DNA of 64,000 nucleotides from Steinernema hermaphroditum (lineage: Eukaryota > Nematoda > Chromadorea > Rhabditida > Steinernematidae): positions 13,330,001-13,394,000 of the forward strand of contig CM059625.1 in NCBI GenBank assembly GCA_030435675.1, given 5' to 3'. Position numbers and translations under genes: made by a program. The notes beneath the pieces were generated by a model that was not told where the DNA came from, made no database searches, and was given only the letters and a program-made list of their open reading frames with translations. Below, in pieces: positions 12,882-23,856 of this stretch (its first letter is position 1; every line of letters begins with the position of its first letter).

Positions 12882-13802
12882 TGTAGAGCATAGCGTCTTA
12901 TTTCGTAGCATGTACTTGAGATAGTCTTACCTTGTACGGGTCGAACATGCTTGAACATTACATAGATGTATCATCACATTTTCAAGAAATTTGATCATAT
13001 AAAAATATTTTTGACGGAACCGCTATAACGAGAGACCACACACCTTGAATTTAATAGAAAGTGCACTTTACGTGGAAATGCACTATTATATGCGCCTGGA
13101 CTAGACCCTGTTTTCCGGCTTCCAGAGGGAATTGGGATACCTGGAAGCCGTAGTCCCACCACCTCTGATAACAAGATGTCCGACCTTCTCAGACAGATAG
13201 ACATAGAGACAGAGCTCTTCCATCACCGTCTGAACAGACGATGCTTCAATGGAAGACCTTCTCAGACAGATAGACATAGAGACAGAGCCCTTCTCTCACC
13301 GTCTACTTTGGAAAGGTAATACACAGAGAAATAACCGCTCTTCCTTATATAAGAACAGAGCATGGATCGTTCCTCTATGAAAACTGTCTTTCTGTTTGGG
13401 GACAAACATGAATTATTTCTGAATTTGGAAAGATGACAAACAGACTGAAGACTGGCTTTTCTACAGGAAATAAAATAATAACTTCTGTTTAATCACATTT
13501 TTCAATTTTTAACAAATAAATACAAAGTAGACAGAAATTAGACTTAAAACATTTTTTGACTCGAAATCCCTTGTGTTCTACGAATGAGGACTGTGTTTGT
13601 TTCCTGCAAAGTGGGCTAATGTTATCGATACCAGTATTGAATAGCTTGAGTTAAGTATATTTGTTTTCCGCTATTAACCAATTGTCACAAAAGTCACCCG
13701 TTTTCGTATTTTGCAGTATGGAGACACATGTAAACATATTCATTTTTGGAGAATTTGCAACAATAGGTATGTACAGGTTAATCAGATCACCGGTTTCTGA
13801 GA
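12882..13802. other. Convergent 3' region between Msp1 and contactin genes
   Basis: The two genes converge here, so this holds both 3' UTRs. It includes a two-copy direct repeat (13182-13303) and a small inverted repeat at about 13118-13150 (GGCTTCCAGAGG ... CCTGGAAGCC). Nothing coding seen. Confidence 0.5.
13182..13303. repeat. Two-copy 73-bp direct repeat
   Basis: The string GACCTTCTCAGACAGATAGA starts at 13182 and again at 13255, and similarity runs on through ACATAGAGACAGAGC and the ACCGTCT that ends each copy, so the unit repeats with a 73-bp period. Copies differ by a few bases near CTCTTCCATC versus CCTTCTCTC. Probably a recent local duplication in a 3' UTR or spacer. Confidence 0.8.
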
Positions 13803-16800
13803 CTAGTTGAGATGTAACAATAAGGCAGCGACGAAGGAGCAGAAGAAGACAACGAAGGAGGGTTTTGCCGTAGAGCTGATGTCCGGAGCGGTTAGTCCAA
13901 GTCTTATTGTCGACGGACTGCTCAGTGGACCTACTCCTCCGTCGTTGAAGCCGGCCACCTGCACTGTGTAGAAGTGCATGATCTTTAGTCCGTCTATGCG
14001 AGCCGATGGATTAAACGGATCTTGAAGAGCTGATTCCTGAATTGACAATTCTATCGGTTCGGCGGCCGTTTCGGAAACGAATATGTAGACCTGAATGGAA
14101 TTGCATTTCATTGATAAAGCGCACACAAAACTAACTTTGTAACCCTTATTCAGGTATGTGGTATTCAGGGAATCGTCCTGGAGAGGAACTGCGCTCCAAT
14201 CGAGGACTGTAGTGAATCCTTCGTCCTGAAGAAACTACATGAACTAGTACGGTAAGTTTAGGTGCACTGTTTACCGCAGGTTGGATGCGCAAATTGTGTA
14301 TGATGGGTGGAACTGCAGGAGCAGGTGCCATTGTCTTTCCCACAGCTGGCTTGCTCGTTGGACCTCTGCGGCCATACTGGTCAAAAGCGGTCACTGTGCA
14401 CGAGTAGTCCGTCTCCGGTTGCAAGCCTCCGATGGCCCAATGAGTGTAGGAGGAGGGCACCGATTGATTCAGCTCAATCGGCTCTTCTATTCTCCTGCAG
14501 CTGATCTGAGCCCCTATGACGTTCTCGCAATCCTTCTGTGAGTCCCATTGCCAGTAGACTTTGAGATGCGTTGAATTGATTGCGGCAACCACCACATTCT
14601 CGGCGCTACGGTAGGGGCCTAGAAAATATTTGAACTTGATACTAAGCCATTCTCTGAGAAAACACAGGAACAAAATTGAAACGTTCGGGAAAAACACAGC
14701 TTTTTTAGTGAAAATGATTGTCGTTTAAAATAGATGGCTGTGTGCAGTTAAATACATACCGCTGTTTGACAGATACGCAACAGTGTCAGTCGAGATTGGG
14801 CCGCTTCCTATGTCGTTCAACGGCTGAATAGCCAAAATGACCATCGAACACTCGGCATCGGACATGTTCGATATTTCGATGATGTGATGCTCGTAGGGCA
14901 CAACTGTCCAGTTGGAGAGAACCTCGCTCGGAGTGTCCGACCATGAGATGTTGTAGCGCAGGTTCGGACCTGACGTGAATTTCTAAATAGTCGCGCGGAT
15001 TGACATCATTGTTCGTAAAATCCGTACAGATTCTAGAGGATCCCATTCCACGAGTAAACTCTTGTCATCGACTGTCCTCCACTTGATGTTCTTCACTGCC
15101 TGAGAGGGCACAGCAGGTAGCGTTTCCACCCATTCAGTGTGCTTCGAGGGTGAACTAAAGACACCGTCTGCACTCCTCGATCGTATTCGAAACTGGTAGC
15201 TTTGTCCCGGCGAAAGATCTTTCAGCAGATAGGATCCAATGATTCTGTCGTTGGTCATGAAAACGCCGTCTTTAAAAGCCTGCCAGTATCTATTTATGTG
15301 CGTACGATACTCCACGCGGTATGCGTCTACTGGGAGGTTCTAAATCATAATGTTAGCTTGGAGCATAACTAAATTTGCCCACCTGGCTTTGTCCACGTCT
15401 TTTTTGGTTATTTGGTTGCCTCCAAGCGAGTTTTGCAGAGTTGGACGTGACGTCAAAAACCCGCACGTGAGTAGGAAACGACGGCGTTGGTTGAGCTTCC
15501 AAATCGGTAGACCCGCTACCGTATATTGACTTGCATGAGTAGCGCCCCACATTCTCCTCACCCACCGCTGATGAGAGCAACTGAAGAAATACGCCATTAC
15601 CCCAGATCGCTTAACAGGCTCACTTTAATTTCGCTGCTTTGTCGGATTTTATTGGACCTCCTCACTTTCTCCCACCGCGTCCGTTTGTCAAATTTGTTGT
15701 GCGGCAAGTTCCGAATGGAGCGGTCGTTGAAGTACCAGTCGAAAAGGACTTCGGGGCAGTCGTCCGAATCAGCGCAGGTCAACTCCACTTCACAAGTAAG
15801 GTTAACTCTCTCGACGGCATCGGTGATTTGCTGCCGACTAGGACTGACTTTGACGGATGGGCGCGCTATAAGAGCGAGTTGATAATTACGTACAGTGCAA
15901 TAAGGTGCTGATTTTGGAACAAGCTTTTTAACGTATGTATGTCTTCTGATGATTCATAGTAGTGAAAAAAAACCTACGAAGTATTGAAACTTGCACAGCG
16001 GCTTTTGTCTCTCCGATGCCATTATTCGCCCAACATTCATACAGTCCTTCGTCGTCAGCATGGACGTCGTCGATTGCCATTGAGTTTACAGCATCCGAAA
16101 GTTGTCTCACTCGGCCCTCAAGAGACAGAATCTCTCCAGTCCTCACCTTCTTCCAATGGACTCGTCCTTCAGGTACGGAATGATAAATGCATGGTAGTCT
16201 CTGTGATGCTAGATTGTGAACTACTGCACTTTTACATGGACCTACAAGCTCAGTTCCAATGACAACGTGCGCTGTTTTGGGGAACACGATTCCGTGGAAG
16301 ATTGGCGCCACGTTCTTTACTGTAATCAAGGCGGAAGAAGTCGTGGAGCCGACGTTGTTGGACACAATACACTGGTAGACGGCGCTGTCCGACCGTTGAA
16401 CGTTTTTTATCGTCAATCTAAAAACTACTTTTTAAAGTGCGTCTGCGATAGTATTTGATCTGAATAAGTCTCTGTTTAGAAGTTCCGCAATCATGTGAAC
16501 TTCCTGCAGCAGTTGAGGTACTTCTCCAAATTAAATGTAATTATGTTGCCGTCATTGGCTTTAGTGCCCTTAACAAGAACTACGTCATGTGTTCTCCTTC
16601 GCTGTTGCAACACTGGCTACTCTCATTGGTCTTTACGAAATGTTCAAACTGTGCACAAAAAAGCGCACATTCGGGAATAGCGAGGTCAAGGAGAACAATA
16701 AAAAGAGTGCGAGCTGTTTGAAAAATAAAGTGAGCACGATGGGAAGGGACAAGTGACGAAAATAACGGAGAAGTGAAAAGGAAAACCTCCACAGACATTC

Positions 16801-19800
16801 TCTTGAAGTCGATGGTTTTTTTTTGGTTTTCGTCGGATTTGATACAAAAAGGAATGTACATTTGAACGGTTGAGGTTACGGTAAGTAAGCGAGCGGCAAC
16901 AGTCTCGACAGTGTAATTACCTGTTTCCTTTCAAAACAAATCGCTTCCTTTCGGCTGCAGCCATCAGCAGAGGAACGATAGGCATTCCATTTCGGAACCA
17001 CTCGATCTCCACCAGACTCGCCTTCGGACTCAGATAGTTACACTCCAGGTGCACAGTCTGATTCGTGCCGATGATTTGATCACTCAGTGAACTGATCAAA
17101 GCTGGTGGAGCTGAGAATAGGCATATGAGTCGAGCATTTAAATGTTCAGCCTTACCATGAATGTTCAGATTGACTTCAGCGGAATCCATTCCCACGTCGT
17201 TGATCGCGGTACATTTGTATCTTCCGCCGTCCTCGAACTGTGCGTTGTCTATACGAAGCACTCTTCCGTAGTTAGTGAGGCTCGAATTGAGTGGCAGAAG
17301 GCCGCCATCTGTGCGGGTCCACTTATAACTAGGCGCCGGACTAGATCATGGCAATGAGCTTCTTTTGGCCAATTTTGCTCTTACAATCCATATGCGAAGC
17401 ACTCAAGGTAGACCGTCTGTCCTCGAACGGGGATTTCTGGTAGAATCTGGGGCTGGAACTCGTCGATCTGTGGTGCGAACGGTTGGCCATGCTGGTGAGA
17501 GGGGAGCACCAGACGAAAGAATGGTCCGTATTGCCCACTTTGCGTTTGCGACACCGAAATGCTGCATGCATATCTAAATCACTCCGTTGCAAAGCCGATT
17601 TTAAAGTTATTCGCACCTCGTATCGTCGGACTTCTTGGTATAGGAAAGGTAGAGACTTCCATCCATTGAGATGAAAACTCGCTTTGACTGGGCGACGAAT
17701 CGCCCAGTCGACCCTCCGATGAGCCATGAGTAGGAGTAGGACTCTGAAATGAAGCGGAATTAGCGCTGGTTTTGAAACATTTTCAAGTGCAGATTTGTGT
17801 GCAATACTTGTTCTGTGCATATTTCTGTGCGAATCGTTTTTCAACGTGATATCGTGCGAATTGACCGACTAAGTCGGTACTTAGATTGGTCGGATGACTC
17901 CGATCCAGTGCACTGTGCAGTGATCGTGAGTGCAAGTGCAGTGCGGTGTAGTGCCCTCGTGCGAACCCGGCAGGAAATCATGCAGAATAGGAAAGGTATT
18001 AAGCAAATCATACATTGAGCATAGTGGGTGAAATTTGGTGGTAGTGTGCCACTCAGCAGCAGCGGTTAGCAGGAGGTGGTCTATTATCTGATAAGGGAGA
18101 AGAAGTGACGGTGTCCGATCAGTAGCGTGAGAAATGCCCGGGCCAGCCAAAGAGGAAAGATTTGAGAGGATCGGCTGAGCTCTGTGCTTTGCTTGTGTCA
18201 TGCAAAGGAAGGAAATGAAACGAAAGAGATCGGATCGGAAGGAAGGAAGCTAAGACGATGTGGGGAAGAAGTGGACAGTGAAGTGGAGCTGCGAAGAGTC
18301 CTCCCGCAAAAGGAAGCCACCAAGGGCCTCAGGGCGATTCTGGGCCTCCTTAGCAAACACAAACTGTTTCCGGTGCCTATAATTGTTTTTGATTACTTTG
18401 AGAAGCGGCGCGTGCGCGCAAGACCGACCGGTGTAATGGTCTGACCTGAATTACAGCAAAAAACAAATCTGAACGCTGCAGCCGAAGTGATTGGGACGCG
18501 GACATGTGGGAGGCGATACACTGATCTATTTCCGACAAACAAAGGGCTCGTCAGTACTGGTTACTCAAGACGTTTGGGAAGGAAGTCACAACCGCGCGTG
18601 CTGTAATCAGATGCAAAATGAAATAAATCTGCGGCGTGCTGAGGACATTATGTGCTGGAGGGCAGGGCGCTGGGACATGGGGATGGCCAAATTCTTATTC
18701 TCTTCGAGCAATGCAGCAAATCCACTGCCACAAGGAGCAGAACGATCAAATTGCTTGCAATTTCGGGCACGCGATAACCGTGCGACGAACGGTGGGAACG
18801 CCGGAGGGGAAGCCGAAATGTTGTCCCTTTCGGGCATCGGACTATCGCACCGAAAAGACGGAGACTGGTTGTCGGAGTGGAGCCGTTCGGCCATCAAACA
18901 AATGGAGCAAAGGCGTAAAGGCAGTTCTTTGATACTAATTTGCAAATGGCCTGGGGCCATCGCACTGCGCAAATATGCTTATAATCACATTTGGGAACCG
19001 ACGGCTCCCATTTGGCAGTCTTTTTGACTTCGGAGGTTCGCTGAGACGAACCCAGAAGGGACATCGGATCTGATAGCAGACCCTTTTAGACAAATTAAAT
19101 TTGGGGCTAATGCCCGGGCTACTGCCGCATTCACATTATGCGACAGCTTTTGAAATACGACTGTCACGGCGGCGCGGACGGCCGCCCACCGGTAGTCGTC
19201 CGTCGAGCGGCCGACGGTCAATCAAACGACGTTTTGAGGGGATCTACATATCAATGTGTTACGGGCGATGAATAAACAATGAGGGCTAAGTGTTGCGCGC
19301 GATTAAGTTAATCAAATCCGACGAGGCTACGTGGTGGGCACGTTGTTTGCAAAAGTTGCGATCGCCGGAAATTGGAGTACTGAAGACGTTCCGAATGGAA
19401 GCCAAGGAGCACTAGGGCAGCTAACATTGCTGCGCGCAGCGAAGACGAAGGAGCGGCCACGCACGAACACACATGAGGGTGTTTGTCGAGACGTCGCAAC
19501 TAAGCTGATTAGTCTAATTGGGTTTTGCCCACCGCCATTCACTGCCGACAGTTTGGGCGAACGATTCGGATGCGCAGAGACAAACTGACACCCAGGCCCC
19601 AATTATGTTCAGGCGTTCTGTAAACACTTACCAACTCAAAATAAAACGGGAAGCCCTTCTGGCGTGTTCACGATAAGAGACGTTCCAAATCGAATCGTTC
19701 TGATTCGCTCGGGCGTACGGATTTGATACTTCCGTGATCGGCGACCGATCGACAGAAAAGGGATTAACAGTACGGGCGCGAAGACAAAGAGATCCATCGA

Positions 19801-22800
19801 TCCTCTTAAGGCTTCCGATAAAGAAAGAATGCTCGCGAACTGTATTGGATTAAATCGATGCATCATATTTCAGTTAAAATCCGTCGAATGCGTAAAAGGA
19901 CTGTAAAGGCAATGTTGTTGTTCGTGGAAAAACTCCTCTATTGTTCAGTATTTAGATAAAATAATCGAGAGAAGGCCGTTTCTACTTGATTGTGTACGCG
20001 TGTTGCATAATGATATGACCACGCTTCTTTCCCTAAATGAAAGATGAAAACTTTTCGCAGGAAACCGATTTCAGTTAGTCTGTAAAATCGAATATTACAT
20101 GCTCTTATTTTTCGATGTCCGTTATCGGCACTGATCTCATGAAATATTTTCGTAAAGTGAAAATGTCAAAAATAACCGAAAATGACGTTTTGGGTCTTAT
20201 ATTCTGAAATTAAAGTAATGATCAAAGTTGAACTGACACGGTAGTACTGACACATATGTCATTTTGAATCGTCGAAAAACGTTTACAATGTTGGAAAATA
20301 CCGTAGCCCTGGTATTCTGAGACAATCACATCTCTTTCCATATGAGCTTATACTTTTCCGTCGCTAGGTCACTTTTCCTTGTGATTAGCGAGCAGTAAAA
20401 AGGTAATGCGCTAAGCAAAACAGATAATCAAAACAGTTGGTAATCAGTTTTCAGTTTCATCGTTGGAAAACAAAATTTGCGTCACCGAAACGATGTTGAT
20501 TTAAAAATAGAAATTGGCATATTCAAATGCAGTCAAGCGATAGTGTGAAGGTAGATTAACATTGTGGCTATGCCGCTTAGGTGAACAAGGTTGATTTTTT
20601 TTTTATTTTAAGGATACAATTTGTATTTTAAGATACTAGGATACCAAGATAAATAGCAGAATGCGTTTGCGATGCTGCGCGCAATTTCCATGCGAACAGT
20701 GCACTTTAGGTGCTCGGTCACCAGAATAGTACGAGTGCAACGCGAGCGGCAGAAAGACACATTCTCTTCTAGATAGGTCAACTTCGCAGCCGCTTTAGCT
20801 CAGTGGCAGAGCGTCTGTCTCGTAAACAGAAGGTCGCAGGTTCGATCCCTGCAAGCCGCATTTTTTCTTACTTATTTTGCATGTGCTTAAAGTCAAGAGA
20901 GGGAATAGACAAGAAGTGAAAGAGACGCGTGAATGTGAAATGCTTCAATGGATGAGTCGGCAGCCATGGCACGTGAAAGTGGATTATGCAAGCAAAAGTG
21001 AATGGAAATCGGCTTACTTGGATAATGCTGCGGTGCTTGACAGTCGATGCGTACTCCACCACCCCGAGAGCTGAAGGGAAAAACGTCGAGTCGTTTCGAC
21101 CGGAAAGGGTCTATGAAGGCCGGACGCAGGAGAACGGAAAGGCTTCGAACAGTTCCTGAACAGCCTTCTTGCCATCACTTCAACGGCTATGATGTTTACC
21201 GTAGTTGTTTGTCGCTGTACAGTGAAACGATGTTATCGACTTCAGGGACGACTTCACAGGTACGAGAAGTGAACCAACTGATATTACGTAGGATGAGTTT
21301 TGCGAGCCGATATCGATCTGAATTTGATGTAATTATTATTTTCTCCCAAACAGTGCTTTGACTGTAGTAATACAGTTCCTTATTAAATGGAAAAAAGTCA
21401 AGAAACTGACAAAAAAATGTGAAAATGGTAATGGTGTTGGCTAAAGACCTGTTCATACTCGGCATACTCATACTTTGCCACGGGATAGTTTTTACCCCAT
21501 GATAAATGAAAAAAGAAGCGCGTGCATCTTTTATCCCGCCGAGCATGAACATGTAATCGGTTTGTAAGAATGTATGTAAGATCTAAGAATATGTAAGAAT
21601 CATCATTAGCGACTGAACGAAAAAAAGACGTAATGAACCGAGTACAGTGAAATTTTCTGAAAGGTTTGGGAGTCCGCATTGCCGTAGAAGGCAGACACGT
21701 CGTAGAGAATCTTTAATACTTAATGTAGTTTCTGTCGTTCTGTCGCGTGATATACGTTGTTCATTGTAATTAGTTCACTGCTTCGGGATATAATCGATTC
21801 TTTTTGTGACAGAACTTTTGCACCACCCTCCATTGCAGGACAACTATTGCTTAGTTCTCAGTTTCGTTGAGCGTAGCACTAAATCTGAAGACGAACCATG
21901 TTTTTCACATCGTTTTTTCTCTTTTACTCCCCCATAACTCACTTCTTCCACTCCACTTTTGTACCACTTTATGGCGGGAACTGGTTGTCCTCTCGTCCTG
22001 CAGGGTAGAGCGATGTAATTGAGGTCGGGACGATTGAAGTAGAGATATTGTCGTTGAGGGTCGTCGATTATTACCGGTGATCCTTCACAAGAATGCAGCA
22101 TATTTAACCGTGATTTAAAATAGATACCTTTCGGAAGCAAAGCCTGTTTGTACAATAGCACCTTACGCATTAAAGGTGTCAATGCGCAGATGAAAGGGTG
22201 CGCCGCTTTGTCGCTTATTGTAACTCTGAAATTTAATTCGTTATTTTTCGATATCATATGCCCTGTTATGAGGGGTGAAAATAAACATAAAGTTCATAAC
22301 AAACGAAATGTGATTGAAGATTATGAGCAATCAAGGAAGTGTTTTTAACGTTTTCCGTCTTTTAATCATCATGGCTCCCTTCACGACGAACTCGCAAATA
22401 GTATCAAATAGTATCCCAAGCGGAATTTCGCGCTGTTTGCCTGTTATAGGGAATGTTTATGATCCGAAAGCACTTACAAGTCGAATACTCGGCGCGCATT
22501 CCGTTGCAAGGCAAAGATCTTGTTCTTTTCTTTGTCTTCTCCGTTGTGGTCCAATCGACTCCAAATATCATATGTAATCTCGTTGGACTCCTCGAAATGT
22601 TCATATCCGTTAACGATCCAAATAAGCTCTCGATATCCCTTGTTAAATACATCCTGTCAAAAGATTGCGTAATCTGGTTAGGATGCGTCGGGTCCCTACA
22701 TTTATTATGTCCGAGAGATCCTCGATAATTAGCTGTCTGTCAGTGGGACCCTTGATCACGTCGACAAGAGTGGCGCCAATTGCGGAGCACTCTCGCGCCG

Positions 22801-23856
22801 CTTCGGTGTGTGTGCTCGGCCGCAGGAACAACCGTACACAGTGCTCGGCCGCCGGTTTCCACTCGTTCGGACATTGTTCCTTCTCTACAATAGCCAGCTC
22901 TTCATCATGCACTTCAAGTGACTTAGGGCAAATCAAGTGTCGAGTTAATTGGCAAAAGCCTCTTCATCTCATGACTGTTCACATCGTTTGAGTGAGTAAT
23001 TGTTGGTTTCCTCTAATTCCATTTGATCGGACACATTGAACATCGTTTTCGCGCAACATTAGCCCGTTGCAGAAGAGGAAACCTCGAATTACGCGGTGAA
23101 GAGTCCTCAGAGGTCATCATCCCTGCCCTGTTGTCACGACTGGCCACGGTGAATGGCATAGCCACGCCGTGTTTCTGTTCGACTGTCAGAGATCAATCAC
23201 AAAATGTGTAACAGGTCACACACACCAGGCCAAGCCGCCTTCTCATTGGGCCAATTAGCATCTAAGCCCTGACTACTAGTTTGGCATATGCCATCGTGGA
23301 CGCGTTATCTGCGGGCACGTTAACTGACAGCTAGCTGACGAGCTCGATAGGGATCTGACGGGTACGAGGTGCAACGAAAGAGCCGACATTCGCCGATCTA
23401 TCAAATCGCCTCGAGGCCTTTGTTTCCGTTATTTTCGGCTGAATCGACTATATCCGGAGCTTGTCTATGACTGCGGAGTCACGACTAAATTGCCCCTCTA
23501 ATGTCCTTAACTCGATGTTTATGTACTACAGCAGCTATTACTATCCAGCAATCTATTCTGCAAATAGGCAATTATGTCGAATTACTAATTAATCGGTGGT
23601 TCGATCGTTAAGTTTTGGTTTTTTTTCTTCATGATGGGGGCATGAGGGCTTAGACAAAGGCGGAGGTGGCGAAAGGAGCCACTTAGCTCAATTGCCATTT
23701 CCTTGAATGAATCGATGCATTGAGTGGTCGACGACATAAAACTTCTTTTTCGCACTTACCTATGAATATGGCGTCGGCTTGTTTGAGGAGGAGGTAAAGG
23801 AGGACCACGAGCAAACGGAGGCCCTTGATTGAAAATGGAGCAGACGAAGCCGTCAT
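13803..23856 (-). CDS. rig-6: Contactin orthologue: C-type lectin, 6 Ig, 4 FN3, GPI anchor
   Basis: Neural cell-surface adhesion protein of the contactin family, in the invertebrate form with an N-terminal C-type lectin domain (Drosophila Contactin, C. elegans RIG-6). Nineteen exons: 23856-23760, 22884-22700, 22653-22478, 22225-22167, 22082-21943, 21317-21200, 21155-21018, 17743-17617, 17573-17385, 17340-17156, 17110-16921, 16417-15978, 15865-15624, 15580-15383, 15339-15028, 14982-14760, 14618-14275, 14225-14136, 14090-13803. They sum to 3741 bases (1246 residues) with every phase matching. Exon 1 encodes a signal peptide rich in Leu/Val. CTLD is about 35-172, six Ig domains 172-790 (for example FHCTATNNYG, RIDCQAPQHYP, GRYKCTAINDVG, VYQCIVSNNVG), FN3 domains about 795-1215. 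The C-terminus ends in a hydrophobic run with no cytoplasmic tail, the signature of a GPI-anchor signal. Introns 1 (875 bases) and 7 (3273 bases) are long; intron 7 contains a tRNA on the other strand. Confidence 0.93.
20789..20860 (+). tRNA. tRNA-Thr (anticodon CGT), one acceptor-stem mismatch
   Basis: A 72-base cloverleaf can be folded by eye: D arm GCTC-AGTGGCA-GAGC, anticodon arm TCTGT-CTCGTAA-ACAGA with anticodon CGT, T arm GCAGG-TTCGATC-CCTGC, then AAGCCGC and discriminator A, followed by a run of T at 20861 that would terminate RNA polymerase III. B box GGTTCGATCC is consensus. Positions 3 and 70 are C and C, so the 7-bp acceptor stem has one mismatch; all other stem pairs hold. It reads ACG codons. 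It lies inside the largest intron of the contactin gene, antisense to it. The mismatch leaves open that it is a decaying copy. Confidence 0.88.

Noticed and set aside
18491..19027. 178-codon open frame in the contactin intron
   Set aside because: No homology, no splice context, and it overlaps an equally long antisense frame.
20868..21062. Minus-strand 64-codon open frame next to the tRNA
   Set aside because: The true coding frame at 21018-21155 is a different frame, shown by the contactin Ig motif RIDCQAPQHYP and matching phases.
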